From: Arthrobacter pascens
GTDB taxonomy: Bacteria > Actinomycetota > Actinomycetes > Actinomycetales > Micrococcaceae
Direction: 5' to 3'
NCBI RefSeq assembly: GCF_017052465.1
Contig: NZ_JAFHKT010000130.1
Coordinates: 1-64,000, forward strand
Length of the DNA stretch: 64,000 nt
The position numbers and the translations under genes were made by a program. Position 1 is the stretch's first letter, and every line of letters begins with the position of its first letter. Below the pieces are notes generated by a model. The model was not told where the DNA came from. It was given only the letters and a program-made list of their open reading frames with translations, and made no database searches. Positions 26,595 through 33,703 of the stretch are shown piece after piece.

Positions 26595-27760
26595 GCTGAC
26601 ATTCCTGATTCTGATTGCTGTTGGTCTAGCGACTCCATGAGTAGGCTCGCACCTCTGCAGAGGTGTGCTGGGCCTAGGTTTTCGAAGGCGGCACGAAGCG
26701 CTCTGCTTCCAGTGCCCGGACCGCAGAGGGCTGTCAGTCGTCCAAGCGTCGACGTACGACCTTGCTGCCCGGAAAATTCGTGATGCATGGCAAACCGGAG
26801 GTGCCTTCTGGCCTCGCAAACCTCGTCTTCCGTAGCGGTGAGTAGTCGCGAGACCGTAGCGCGGACGTGATGAATGTCAATTACTCGTCCCATGCGGTCA
26901 GACATGACCAGAGTCTCCGGAGAGCGTGAACGTAAAGGCCCGAAAAACCCGAGCGACATGTCGATATCAGGCAGACTCATCTTCAAGGCCTCGACGGCAA
27001 ACCACACTGCCATGTAGTCCGCGAGCGACAATTCCGGCCCAGGCAATATCGCGCCTGACGACCCGGCTACTATCTGCTCCGAAGGTTTATGCCACTGAAT
27101 CGGTTGCGTTTCTCGATCGGCGCTGGCGTAAGTTTGGGAATAGGCGGGAAGTTCAATTCTATCCAAGTAGTTTATGACATCAGAGGAGCGGAAATCTCCG
27201 GTAACTGTCAGAACGCAATTCGAAGCACTAAAGGCGGATGCCAAGAAGTCGTGAACGTCACCGTATGCGCCTCGCAGTTCTTTCACGCCGTAGCCAAACC
27301 CATCGTGCGAGAGACTCCACTCGCGATAGAGACTCTGGCTGAGGTCTACCCATGGTTCCCGTCTGCCATGATGCCGCGCGAGTGAGTCCCGAACCTCCGC
27401 ATCGACGGCACTTATGGCCGAGAGATAAGCCTGCTCCCCACCGAGCGGACGCCCGGGCAGGTGCAGCTCCAACGCAGCAAGAACGTCGGCGGCGTCGCAC
27501 AGAAACGTGATCTGCGTACAGTTGGGCATCGTCTTGGCGCCCGCAATTAAGCCCTGGCAAGCGGCACGGTGTTCGACACTCCCCGAAGTGTCAGTCGTGC
27601 CTTGCTCAAATACCAGGTGCTCACCCACGTGAACGAGGCCTGCCAGACCTGCGGGGTCGTCCCTAAATCCCGACTTGTACGTCCAACATATGGCGACGCT
27701 GCCGGCTCCACGATCCTCATACAGTTCCACAGCCAGTCCCGTGCGGTGGGTAAATCTCAC
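26591..27760 (-). CDS. M16-family zinc peptidase, catalytic subunit
   Basis: About 389 residues. The inverted zinc site HVGEH lies in AGLVHVGEHLVFEQGT (about residue 45), followed some 75 residues later by the third ligand region SAISAVDAEVRDSL. The N-terminal strands GLAVELYEDRGAGSVAICW are typical of M16 domain 1. A GTG start at 27760 is chosen because AGGAG lies five bases upstream; another GTG at 27766 is too close to that site. First gene after the precursor, separated by a GC-rich hairpin. Likely leader peptidase together with the subunit at 25491-26594. Confidence 0.85.
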   Translation of the reverse strand: MRFTHRTGLAVELYEDRGAGSVAICWTYKSGFRDDPAGLAGLVHVGEHLVFEQGTTDTSGSVEHRAACQGLIAGAKTMPNCTQITFLCDAADVLAALELHLPGRPLGGEQAYLSAISAVDAEVRDSLARHHGRREPWVDLSQSLYREWSLSHDGFGYGVKELRGAYGDVHDFLASAFSASNCVLTVTGDFRSSDVINYLDRIELPAYSQTYASADRETQPIQWHKPSEQIVAGSSGAILPGPELSLADYMAVWFAVEALKMSLPDIDMSLGFFGPLRSRSPETLVMSDRMGRVIDIHHVRATVSRLLTATEDEVCEARRHLRFAMHHEFSGQQGRTSTLGRLTALCGPGTGSRALRAAFENLGPAHLCRGASLLMESLDQQQSESGMSA

Positions 27761-27780
27761 GAACACTCCTCCCAGGAGAA

Positions 27781-27811
27781 GCCGCCCGGCAATGGAACAC
27801 TGCCGGGCGGC
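27781..27811 (-). terminator. GC-rich hairpin between precursor and processing genes
   Basis: An 11-bp perfect stem (27781-27791 with 27801-27811) and nine-base loop, placed between the precursor stop (27828) and the M16 gene start (27760). On the minus strand it is followed by GGCTTCTCC rather than a U run, so it is more likely a partial terminator or RNA-stabilising stem that lowers expression of enzymes relative to precursor. Confidence 0.6.
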
Positions 27812-27827
27812 CGTCGATCACGGTCTC

Positions 27828-27989
27828 CTAGCAGAGGAAGGAGCTCGTTGCGAAGAGCCACGGCGTGGCGGGAGTCGCCACGGTGGCCGGCGTCGTGCCC
27901 GGTGCTTCTGCAACTGCAGACGCTGCCACGTCCTGAGCTGAAGCCAGGTTCGAGTACGACGCCATAAACGCTTCGATGTTCGTTTCCAA
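27828..27989 (-). CDS. RiPP precursor peptide, 53 residues, TTG start
   Basis: Starts METNIEAFMASY and ends ATPWLFATSSFLC at a TAG stop. The TTG at 27989 is preceded by AGGGGG four bases upstream. The N-terminal ~31 residues are Ala-rich and contain Glu/Asp (NLASAQDVAASA, AVAEAPG), as expected of a leader. The last 22 residues contain six Thr, two Ser and a single Cys, at the very C-terminus. Ser at core position 19 is three residues before Cys22, the spacing of aminovinyl-cysteine rings in epidermin and cypemycin. The core is the same length as cypemycin's and shares its ATPATP stretch. It heads an operon with decarboxylase, kinase, HopA1-like and peptidase genes. Confidence 0.85.
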   Translation of the reverse strand: METNIEAFMASYSNLASAQDVAASAVAEAPGTTPATVATPATPWLFATSSFLC

Positions 27990-28005
27990 TTTTCCCCCTA
28001 TAAAA

Positions 28006-28029
28006 AAACTGCTGCTGATGCGGCAGTTT
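28006..28029 (-). promoter_or_regulatory. Terminator-like hairpin in the precursor leader RNA
   Basis: On the minus strand, a ten-pair stem with one mismatch (28029-28020 with 28015-28006) and loop ATCA is followed by a T run ending at 28002, directly before the AGGGGG ribosome binding site (27999-27994). It looks like an intrinsic terminator or attenuator placed between promoter and precursor gene, which could make expression conditional. Confidence 0.6.
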
Positions 28030-28067
28030 GCTTTTCTTGTAAGACACTATTCCGGATAGCAGAACGA

Positions 28068-28096
28068 ACCTAACATCGCCTATCTGAGCGGGTCAA
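28068..28096 (-). promoter_or_regulatory. Candidate promoter of the RiPP operon
   Basis: TTGACC (28096-28091) and TTAGGT (28073-28068) are separated by 17 bases on the minus strand. Transcription would begin near 28061 and give a leader of about 70 bases containing the hairpin at 28006-28029. The surrounding 28040-28200 region is clearly more AT-rich than the genes. The -10 match is modest. Confidence 0.45.
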
Positions 28097-28268
28097 ATCG
28101 TAACTAAACTCGATGGATATAAGCCTATATTCACCCTAATTTGCTTCTTGAGCTCCGATATATGGTCCATTAAATTTCGTCAAGTCATACGGCATTCATC
28201 TCTGCGGAAGGCGTCATGAGGGAACGGCTCGAAGGCCCTTTCCAGGCAGCTGAGTCAGGGGCCTGCAT

Positions 28269-28286
28269 CGTCAACTTTTGTTGACG
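28269..28286. promoter_or_regulatory. Palindromic operator 1 before the small HTH gene
   Basis: GTCAACTTTTGTTGAC flanked by C and G: seven-base arms CGTCAAC/GTTGACG around TTTT. A second copy with the same arms lies 28 bases downstream (centre to centre). Probable binding site of the HTH protein encoded immediately downstream. Confidence 0.75.
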
Positions 28287-28296
28287 CCGGCATCGA

Positions 28297-28314
28297 CGTC
28301 AACTAAAGTTGACG
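28297..28314. promoter_or_regulatory. Palindromic operator 2, abutting the HTH start codon
   Basis: GTCAACTAAAGTTGAC with the same CGTCAAC/GTTGACG arms, ending two bases before ATG 28316. Binding here would block transcription or translation start of the HTH gene, so negative autoregulation is the simplest reading. Confidence 0.75.
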
Positions 28315-28315
28315 C

Positions 28316-28531
28316 ATGGAGGTGGAGCGGATGAAAACGCTTGTGGCATCGATGGACGGCAAGGGTCCAGCCGAGGCACTGTATGCCGTGGCGGAACTGC
28401 AGAAGGAAGTTGGCCGCACCGAAGCGTCCCTGGTCCGCAAAGCCCGGCAGGCGGGCTTGTCCTGGGAGGCGATCGCATTGTGCCTCGGTGTCAGCAAACA
28501 GGCCGTCCACCGCAAATACGGCAAGCAGTAA
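28316..28531 (+). CDS. Small helix-turn-helix DNA-binding protein
   Basis: 71 residues, all helical. The C-terminal helix-turn-helix reads SWEAIALCLGVSKQAVHRKY, with an N-terminal helix (PAEALYAVAELQKEVGRTEASL) probably for dimerisation. Such minimal HTH proteins are common in actinobacteria, but their targets are rarely known. ATG 28316 is possible; an in-frame ATG at 28331 follows GGAGG at a better distance and may be the true start. Two matching palindromes directly upstream suggest autoregulation. It is divergent from the RiPP operon but there is no direct evidence that it controls it. Confidence 0.8.
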   Translation: MEVERMKTLVASMDGKGPAEALYAVAELQKEVGRTEASLVRKARQAGLSWEAIALCLGVSKQAVHRKYGKQ

Positions 28532-28582
28532 ATCCGGCCCATATCGGGCCTAGCTTCCAGGCGCCCGGTATCCCCGGGTGTC

Positions 28583-29593
28583 TCAGGCCAGCTTCAGCGG
28601 GTTTTCGACGAGTGCTCGGGTATACACGGCCGGGTCCACGTTGCCACCTGAAGCGACGATCGCTACCGTCTTGCCCGCGAAGTTGGCCTTCTTCGACAGG
28701 ACTGCTGCCAAGGATGCCGCGCCGCCGGGTTCGATCACCGTTTTCAGGGTGTAGAAGGAGGTGGCGACGGCCGCCAGCGCTTCGCCGTCGTCTACCGTGA
28801 GTGCCTTCACGCCGTGGCGGAGAAGAACTTCCAGGGGAAGCTTTCCGGCGACGGGACCGCTGATGCCGTCCATAATCGTGTGACGCACGGCAGGGTTGCT
28901 GCGTACTTCACCGGCGGCGAGCGAGTGCGCCATTTTGTCGTAGCCCTGCGGCTCAACGATGTACTTTTCGATCTCCGGGAAGAAGTGCCCCATCGCTTCA
29001 CTGACGCCGGATGCGAGGCCGCCTCCGCTGCAATTGATGACAACGGCATCAGGTTTCTGGCCTGCCGCGATCAGCTGCTCAGCCATTTCCAGGCCAGTGG
29101 TTCCAGCACCCGCCATGATGGCGTGGTCGTCGAACGGCGAGATGATGGTCATTCCTCGTTGGGCTGCGATTGCTTGGGTAATCTCGGCGCGGTCTTCCGT
29201 GGCCGGGTCATAGAAGACAACCTCTGCGCCCCACCAGCGGCAGTTCTCAACTTTGATCCGCGGTGCGTTGCTGGGTACAACGATGACGGCAGGGCAACCA
29301 ACGATGCTCGCGGCTGCGGCGACGGCCGAGGCATGATTGCCTGCCGAAAATGCCGCGATTCCGTTCTTGCGGTTGTCCTCGCTGAGCCCCAGGACCTTGT
29401 TCAAGGCCCCGCGGATCTTGAAGGAACCCGTCAGCTGAAGAGCTTCCGTTTTGACCCACACGCGGGCACCGGCTGCCTTGTCCAGCATCGGCGAAGAGAG
29501 CAGCGGCGTCCTAACAACGTAGTCCGTGATCCGGTAGGCGGCCTGTCTAATTTGCCCGATGCTGAACACGTCCATGGGCTGCTGGTCAGTCAT
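28583..29593 (-). CDS. Threonine ammonia-lyase-like PLP enzyme
   Basis: 336 residues, fold-type II, without an ACT domain. The PLP lysine is in LTGSFKIRGALNKV, the substrate loop is SAGNHASAVA and the phosphate loop NCSGGGLASGVSEA. This is the usual layout of catabolic threonine/serine dehydratases, hydroxyaspartate dehydratases and related enzymes. It overlaps the RidA gene by 8 bp. RidA clears the reactive enamine/imine that such dehydratases release, so the pairing is functional. Second dehydratase-type gene of the window (the other is at 2659-3600). Confidence 0.9.
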   Translation of the reverse strand: MTDQQPMDVFSIGQIRQAAYRITDYVVRTPLLSSPMLDKAAGARVWVKTEALQLTGSFKIRGALNKVLGLSEDNRKNGIAAFSAGNHASAVAAAASIVGCPAVIVVPSNAPRIKVENCRWWGAEVVFYDPATEDRAEITQAIAAQRGMTIISPFDDHAIMAGAGTTGLEMAEQLIAAGQKPDAVVINCSGGGLASGVSEAMGHFFPEIEKYIVEPQGYDKMAHSLAAGEVRSNPAVRHTIMDGISGPVAGKLPLEVLLRHGVKALTVDDGEALAAVATSFYTLKTVIEPGGAASLAAVLSKKANFAGKTVAIVASGGNVDPAVYTRALVENPLKLA

Positions 29594-30062
29594 TGTCTTT
29601 CACCAGTTCAAATACGGTCGAAATCTCGACGGCTGCCTGCCGGGGAAGCGCATAGACGCCGACGGCGGTCCTGACGTGCCTGCCATTGTCACCGAGGGCA
29701 CGAAGGAAGACTTCGGATGCACCATCCATGACCTTGGCCTGTTCGCCGAATTCAGGGACACACCGGAGAAAACCGCTCAAACTGAGCAGACGAAGACGGC
29801 TGAAGTCCCCGCCGCACGCTGCCCCCGCCACGGCAAGGGTGTTCAGGGCGCACAGTCGTGCAGCCGCTTGGCCGTCCTCGACGGTGAGCCCATCGCCCAC
29901 GACTCCTGTGAATTGCATTTCTTCCCCCACGCGGCAGATCTGGCCTGCAACCAACAGTTGATTCCCCGACCAAACGAACGGCACGTAGCTGCCGCCGGGT
30001 CGCAGAGGCTCATCAGGGAGCCGAAGGCCAATCGAAGCTAAACGGTCATCAATTGTTTCCAT
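29586..30062 (-). CDS. RidA family protein (enamine/imine deaminase-like)
   Basis: About 158 residues, the longer YjgF subgroup (ASIGLRLPDEPLRPGGSYVP at the N-terminus, LLVAGQICRVGE, LCALNTLAVAGAACGGDFSRL, RTAVGVYALPRQAAVEIST). The usual catalytic Arg region of RidA is represented by HVRTAVGVYALPRQA. ATG 30062 was chosen since the family N-terminus begins there, though the frame continues to 30104. Forms an operon with the downstream dehydratase. Confidence 0.85.
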   Translation of the reverse strand: METIDDRLASIGLRLPDEPLRPGGSYVPFVWSGNQLLVAGQICRVGEEMQFTGVVGDGLTVEDGQAAARLCALNTLAVAGAACGGDFSRLRLLSLSGFLRCVPEFGEQAKVMDGASEVFLRALGDNGRHVRTAVGVYALPRQAAVEISTVFELVKDND

Positions 30063-30124
30063 CAAGTCGTCTTTCTCATCGTGGAAGTAATGGAGCTGGG
30101 TCACTCCTTTGACACGGTACGTCG

Positions 30125-30301
30125 TCAGCTGCGCACCCGCGCGTTCCCCTGCTGAGTCGGGACGAGCTTCAGAACAAGCATCCAGCAGACAGGCCTGCCA
30201 TCAAGCGAAGGCATCAGCTCTCCTTGCTGCAGGTAGCGGTACGGCGTGGGGTCGCCGTCGGGACGCCACCAACCACTGGCCGGTGCATGGTGGCCAGTCA
30301 T
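30125..30301 (-). CDS. Small conserved-looking protein, unknown function
   Basis: 58 residues from ATG 30301 (GGGAG just upstream) or 74 from GTG 30349. The sequence is Trp/Pro-rich (GHHAPASGWWRPDGDPTPYR, then YLQQGELMPSLDGRPVCWML), unlike a random frame. It lies between the permease and RidA genes on the same strand, so it is probably cotranscribed. No function can be assigned. Confidence 0.45.
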   Translation of the reverse strand: MTGHHAPASGWWRPDGDPTPYRYLQQGELMPSLDGRPVCWMLVLKLVPTQQGNARVRS

Positions 30302-30438
30302 TGCTCCCAACTCAGGACCTTTATTGCTGATGATCGGTGTAACAACCACCTGGATACCTTTCTACTCGGGTCGGCTGTCGAGGAAGTTCGACGGCGGTCC
30401 GTCGCCAAAGCTGCACGGCGCCGCCGTCGAATGCGGAG

Positions 30439-31311
30439 TCAAAGGGCGGGTACCGCGACCTGCCGGTCCGCCGCCTTCGCGACGGGTTTCCGGCCCTTTC
30501 GCAGCTTGTTCTCGACGGTCACGGCGAGTTGGGACAAGGCGAAGTTGATGGCGATCATGACCGCCGCCACGACGAGCAGCGCGGGAATGTAGTTGGAGTA
30601 CGCCGACCCCGCCTGGATGCCTTGCCGTACTGCTTCGACGTAGGTGATCTGATAGCCCAGGGCCGTGTCCTTGAGCGCGACGACGAGTTGCGCAACGATC
30701 GGGGGCAGCATCGCAGTGATGGCCTGCGGCAGGAGGACCATGCGCATCGTTTGACCGTTTCCCAGGCCGAGGGCGATCGATGCTTCGCGTTGTCCCCGGG
30801 GCAGCGCCTGGACGCCCGCACGGACGATTTCGGCGATCACCGCGCCGTTGCAGAGGGTCAGGCCCGTGACGACCGCGGCCATCGCGAGCTGGGTGGAAGG
30901 GAAGAGGGAGTAATTGGCGAAGACCTGGAAGCAGAAGATCATCAGGATCAGCAGCGGCATGGCGCGGAAGAACTCCACGACGGCCGTGCATCCGTACCTT
31001 ACGGACCTCTTCTCTGACATCCGTCCGATGCCGAGCAGGATGCCCAGGACTGTGGCTAGAACTACGGCCAGCGCTGCGGCCTGCAACGTTCCGATGATGC
31101 CCGGCAGCAGGTACGTGCGCCACATGTCGGCGGTCAGGAAGGGCAGCCATTTCTCGGGCGCGAGCTGGCCCTTCCCGCTCAGTGCTGAGAGGACCCAGAC
31201 GGCGCCGGTGGCAAGGCCTGCCAGGCAGGCGGCGCTGATGATGAGGTTCAGGATTTTGCCGCGGGGGCCGGGCTCGTCATAGAGGGTTTTGAGTGCGGGT
31301 TTGGTACTCAT
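30439..31311 (-). CDS. Polar amino-acid ABC transporter permease (GluD-like)
   Basis: About 290 residues with five or six membrane segments. The ATPase-coupling EAA loop reads QREASIALGLGNGQTMRMVL LPQA-type, and VVEFFRAMPLLILMIF is the usual helix of HisMQ/GltJK permeases. ATG 31311 overlaps the stop of the partner permease (ATGA-type overlap of 4 bp). Fourth component of a glutamate-type importer with genes at 31308, 32018 and 32906. Confidence 0.9.
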   Translation of the reverse strand: MSTKPALKTLYDEPGPRGKILNLIISAACLAGLATGAVWVLSALSGKGQLAPEKWLPFLTADMWRTYLLPGIIGTLQAAALAVVLATVLGILLGIGRMSEKRSVRYGCTAVVEFFRAMPLLILMIFCFQVFANYSLFPSTQLAMAAVVTGLTLCNGAVIAEIVRAGVQALPRGQREASIALGLGNGQTMRMVLLPQAITAMLPPIVAQLVVALKDTALGYQITYVEAVRQGIQAGSAYSNYIPALLVVAAVMIAINFALSQLAVTVENKLRKGRKPVAKAADRQVAVPAL

Positions 31312-31988
31312 GTTCTTACCGCCAGTTTCTTGCTCAGGTGGCTGAAGGCAGCGCCGGTGGGGAGGGTCAGGCACATGAAGCCAAGGGCGAAGATCAGGCC
31401 GACCACGATCAGGGCCGAGGTGTTTTCGATGACTTCCTTCATCAGCAGCGCGGCTTCCGCGACGCCGATGACGGAGGCGACGGTCGTGTTCTTGATCAGT
31501 GCGATCAGAATGCTGCCCAGCGGCCCGATCACGGCCCGGAAGGCCTGGGGCAGCACGATGTACCGAAGTCCCTGGGTGAATCCCAGGCCCAGGGAGCGGG
31601 CGGCTTCAGACTGTCCCACGGGGATCGTGTTGACCCCCGCACGGATCGATTCGCAGACGAACGTTGCCGTGTACAGGCTGAACGCCAGCACGGCGAGGCG
31701 GAAGGAACTGTCCGTAATGGAGGTCGGGGACTTCGCATCGACCAAGGTAATGCCCAGCTGCTGGGCCAGGCCGAAGGAGGCGAACAGGACCACGAGCGTC
31801 AACGGCGTGTTCCTGACGATGTTCACGTAGGCGGTTGCCACGGTGCGCAGCGCCCAGACCGGGGAGACGCGCATCGCGGCCAGTAGCGTGCCCAGCACCA
31901 GCGCACCCACGGCGGACAGCGCTGCCAGTTGAATGGTACGGATGAACGCCGTGAGCAGCTGGTCGCCGTATTCAGTGAGGATTTCCAT
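31308..31988 (-). CDS. Polar amino-acid ABC transporter permease (GluC-like)
   Basis: 226 residues. Membrane segments begin TAFIRTIQLAALSAVGALVL; YVNIVRNTPLTLVVLFASFG and the EAA-type loop VGQSEAARSLGLGFTQGLRY are diagnostic of HisMQ-family permeases. ATG 31988 was taken because longer frames add a non-conserved N-terminus. Pairs with the permease at 30439-31311. Confidence 0.92.
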   Translation of the reverse strand: MEILTEYGDQLLTAFIRTIQLAALSAVGALVLGTLLAAMRVSPVWALRTVATAYVNIVRNTPLTLVVLFASFGLAQQLGITLVDAKSPTSITDSSFRLAVLAFSLYTATFVCESIRAGVNTIPVGQSEAARSLGLGFTQGLRYIVLPQAFRAVIGPLGSILIALIKNTTVASVIGVAEAALLMKEVIENTSALIVVGLIFALGFMCLTLPTGAAFSHLSKKLAVRT

Positions 31989-32017
31989 GGATTGGCTCCG
32001 GATTCCTTGAGGTGCTT

Positions 32018-32860
32018 TTAGTACCTGTTGACTGCCGGGGCCGCAGGCTGCTGGTATCCGGAGGGACCAAGATTCTTTGCGAAGGCCTTCGCCCACGAAC
32101 CGTCCTTGATCATGTCGTCGATCGCGTCGTTGATCTTGGCCCGACCCGCGGTGTCGTCCTTTTTCAGCCCGATGCCGTAGGAGTCTTTGGTGAAGGGCTT
32201 GCCGACGACCTTGAGCTTGCCGGCGTTGATTGCGGCGTAGCCGGCCAGGACGACGTCGTCCGTACTGATGGCGTCAACGGCGCCCGACTTCAGCGCTTCG
32301 ACACAGGCTGCGTTGGTGTCGTACTCCTGCAGCTGCACATCCTTGCTGTAGTTCTTCTTGATGTTTTGTGCGGGAACGGATCCGGCGGTTGAGCACAGCT
32401 TCTTGCCGCCGTTGAGGGATTCGGGACCGGTGATGTCTGTGTTGTCGGCGCGGACCAGCAAGGATTGTCCCACTGTCAGGTAGGGGCCCGCGAAGCTGAT
32501 CTTCTGCTTGCGGGCGTCGTTGATGGTGTAGGCGGCGACGATGTAGTCCACCTGGCCGTTCTGCAGCAGGTTTTCGCGCTGCGCGGTGGGCGCTTCCTGC
32601 CACTTGATCCCGGATTCCTGGACGCCGAGCTTCCCGGCGACGTACTTTGCGACATCAACGTCGAAGCCGCTGAAGCTGCCGTCCGGGTTCTTCTGGCTAA
32701 TGCCGGGGCGGTCGAAGACAATGCCGATGGTCAACTGGCCGGCTTCCGCCCTGGCCTCCACGCCCTGGGCCTCGCTGCCGGCCGCGCTGGAGCAACCGGT
32801 GGCCGCACCCGCGACGATGAGGGCAAGGGCGGGCAGGGCAATGAGGGACTTGAGTTTCAT
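32018..32860 (-). CDS. Glutamate-type ABC transporter substrate-binding lipoprotein (GluB-like)
   Basis: 280 residues. Signal peptide MKLKSLIALPALALIVAGA ends in a lipobox (ATGC). The mature protein has SBP_bac_3 features: LTIGIVFDRPGISQKNPDGS, FSGFDVDVAKYVAGKLGV, QVDYIVAAYTINDARKQKIS and SVPAQNIKKNY. This is the close family of actinobacterial glutamate binding proteins. Gene order ATPase-binding protein-permease-permease matches gluABCD. Confidence 0.92.
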   Translation of the reverse strand: MKLKSLIALPALALIVAGAATGCSSAAGSEAQGVEARAEAGQLTIGIVFDRPGISQKNPDGSFSGFDVDVAKYVAGKLGVQESGIKWQEAPTAQRENLLQNGQVDYIVAAYTINDARKQKISFAGPYLTVGQSLLVRADNTDITGPESLNGGKKLCSTAGSVPAQNIKKNYSKDVQLQEYDTNAACVEALKSGAVDAISTDDVVLAGYAAINAGKLKVVGKPFTKDSYGIGLKKDDTAGRAKINDAIDDMIKDGSWAKAFAKNLGPSGYQQPAAPAVNRY

Positions 32861-32905
32861 GATGGATTCTTTCTGCGCTGCTGGGAGGGATTGGTTGCTA
32901 CAGGA

Positions 32906-33700
32906 TCAGTGGCTGAGGATTTTGCCGAGGAAGTCCCGGGCTCTCGCGGTGGCCGGGGCGGTGAAGAATTGTCCCGGTGTGGTGTCTTCCAGGATCTGGC
33001 CACCGGCCATGAAGACCACGCGGTCTGCTGCCCGGCGGGCGAAGCCCATCTCGTGGGTGACGACGAGCATGGTCATGCCTCCCTTGGCCAGGGACGTCAT
33101 GACGTCCAGGACTTCGGTGACCATTTCCGGGTCGAGGGCCGAGGTTGGTTCATCGAAGAGCATCACCTTCGGTTCCATGGCCAGCGCCCTGGCAATGGCC
33201 ACGCGTTGCTGTTGTCCCCCGGAGAGCTGGGCCGGAAGTTTGTCGGCCTGGTTGGCGATGCCCACCCGTTCCAGCAGGGCCATTGCCCGGTCCCGGGCGG
33301 CGACCTTGGACAGTCTGCGCACCTTCAGAGGTGCCAGCATCACATTTTCAAGAATGGTCTTGTGGGCAAAAAGGTTGAATGACTGGAAGACCATTCCGAC
33401 GTCGGCCCTGTAGCGGGTGAGGGCTTTGCCCTCCTGGGGGAGCGCCCTTCCGTCGATGGAGATCGATCCGGCATCGACGGTCTCCAGCCTGTTGATGGTC
33501 CGGCACAGCGTGGACTTGCCGGATCCGGACGGTCCGAGGATGACGACGACCTGGCCGCGAGCAACCTCGAGGTCAATGTCGCGCAGGACGTGGAGCGGCC
33601 CGAAGTGCTTGTTGACTCCCTGCATTGAGATCATGAGCTGGGAACCTCCGGTTTCGGCGTCGCGGTCGAGGGTCGTTTCAGGGTTCTGTGAAATAGTCAT
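32906..33700 (-). CDS. Polar amino-acid ABC transporter ATP-binding protein (GluA-like)
   Basis: 264 residues. Walker [22 protein letters not shown]-loop [17 protein letters not shown], signature [16 protein letters not shown], Walker [15 protein letters not shown] and switch His [11 protein letters not shown] are all intact. It starts three bases after the RraA-like gene stop, tying the importer to that aldolase. Energises the importer encoded downstream. Confidence 0.95.
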   Translation of the reverse strand: MTISQNPETTLDRDAETGGSQLMISMQGVNKHFGPLHVLRDIDLEVARGQVVVILGPSGSGKSTLCRTINRLETVDAGSISIDGRALPQEGKALTRYRADVGMVFQSFNLFAHKTILENVMLAPLKVRRLSKVAARDRAMALLERVGIANQADKLPAQLSGGQQQRVAIARALAMEPKVMLFDEPTSALDPEMVTEVLDVMTSLAKGGMTMLVVTHEMGFARRAADRVVFMAGGQILEDTTPGQFFTAPATARARDFLGKILSH

Positions 33701-33703
33701 GGG

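Noticed and set aside
19734..27989. Calling the cluster a thioamitide (thioviridamide-like)
   Set aside because: The kinase, HopA1-like and decarboxylase genes fit, but no YcaO or TfuA gene for thioamide formation is present anywhere nearby.
19734..27989. Calling the cluster a linaridin
   Set aside because: The core resembles cypemycin, but I cannot recognise CypH, CypL or the N-methyltransferase CypM; dehydration is better explained by the kinase/HopA1 pair.
27757..28047. 96-residue open frame starting MSYKKSKLPHQQQ on the minus strand
   Set aside because: It overlaps the precursor in another frame, crosses the leader hairpin, lacks a good ribosome site and is rich in Arg/Gly as shadows of GC-rich genes are. 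The TTG-start frame fits a RiPP core and the cluster.
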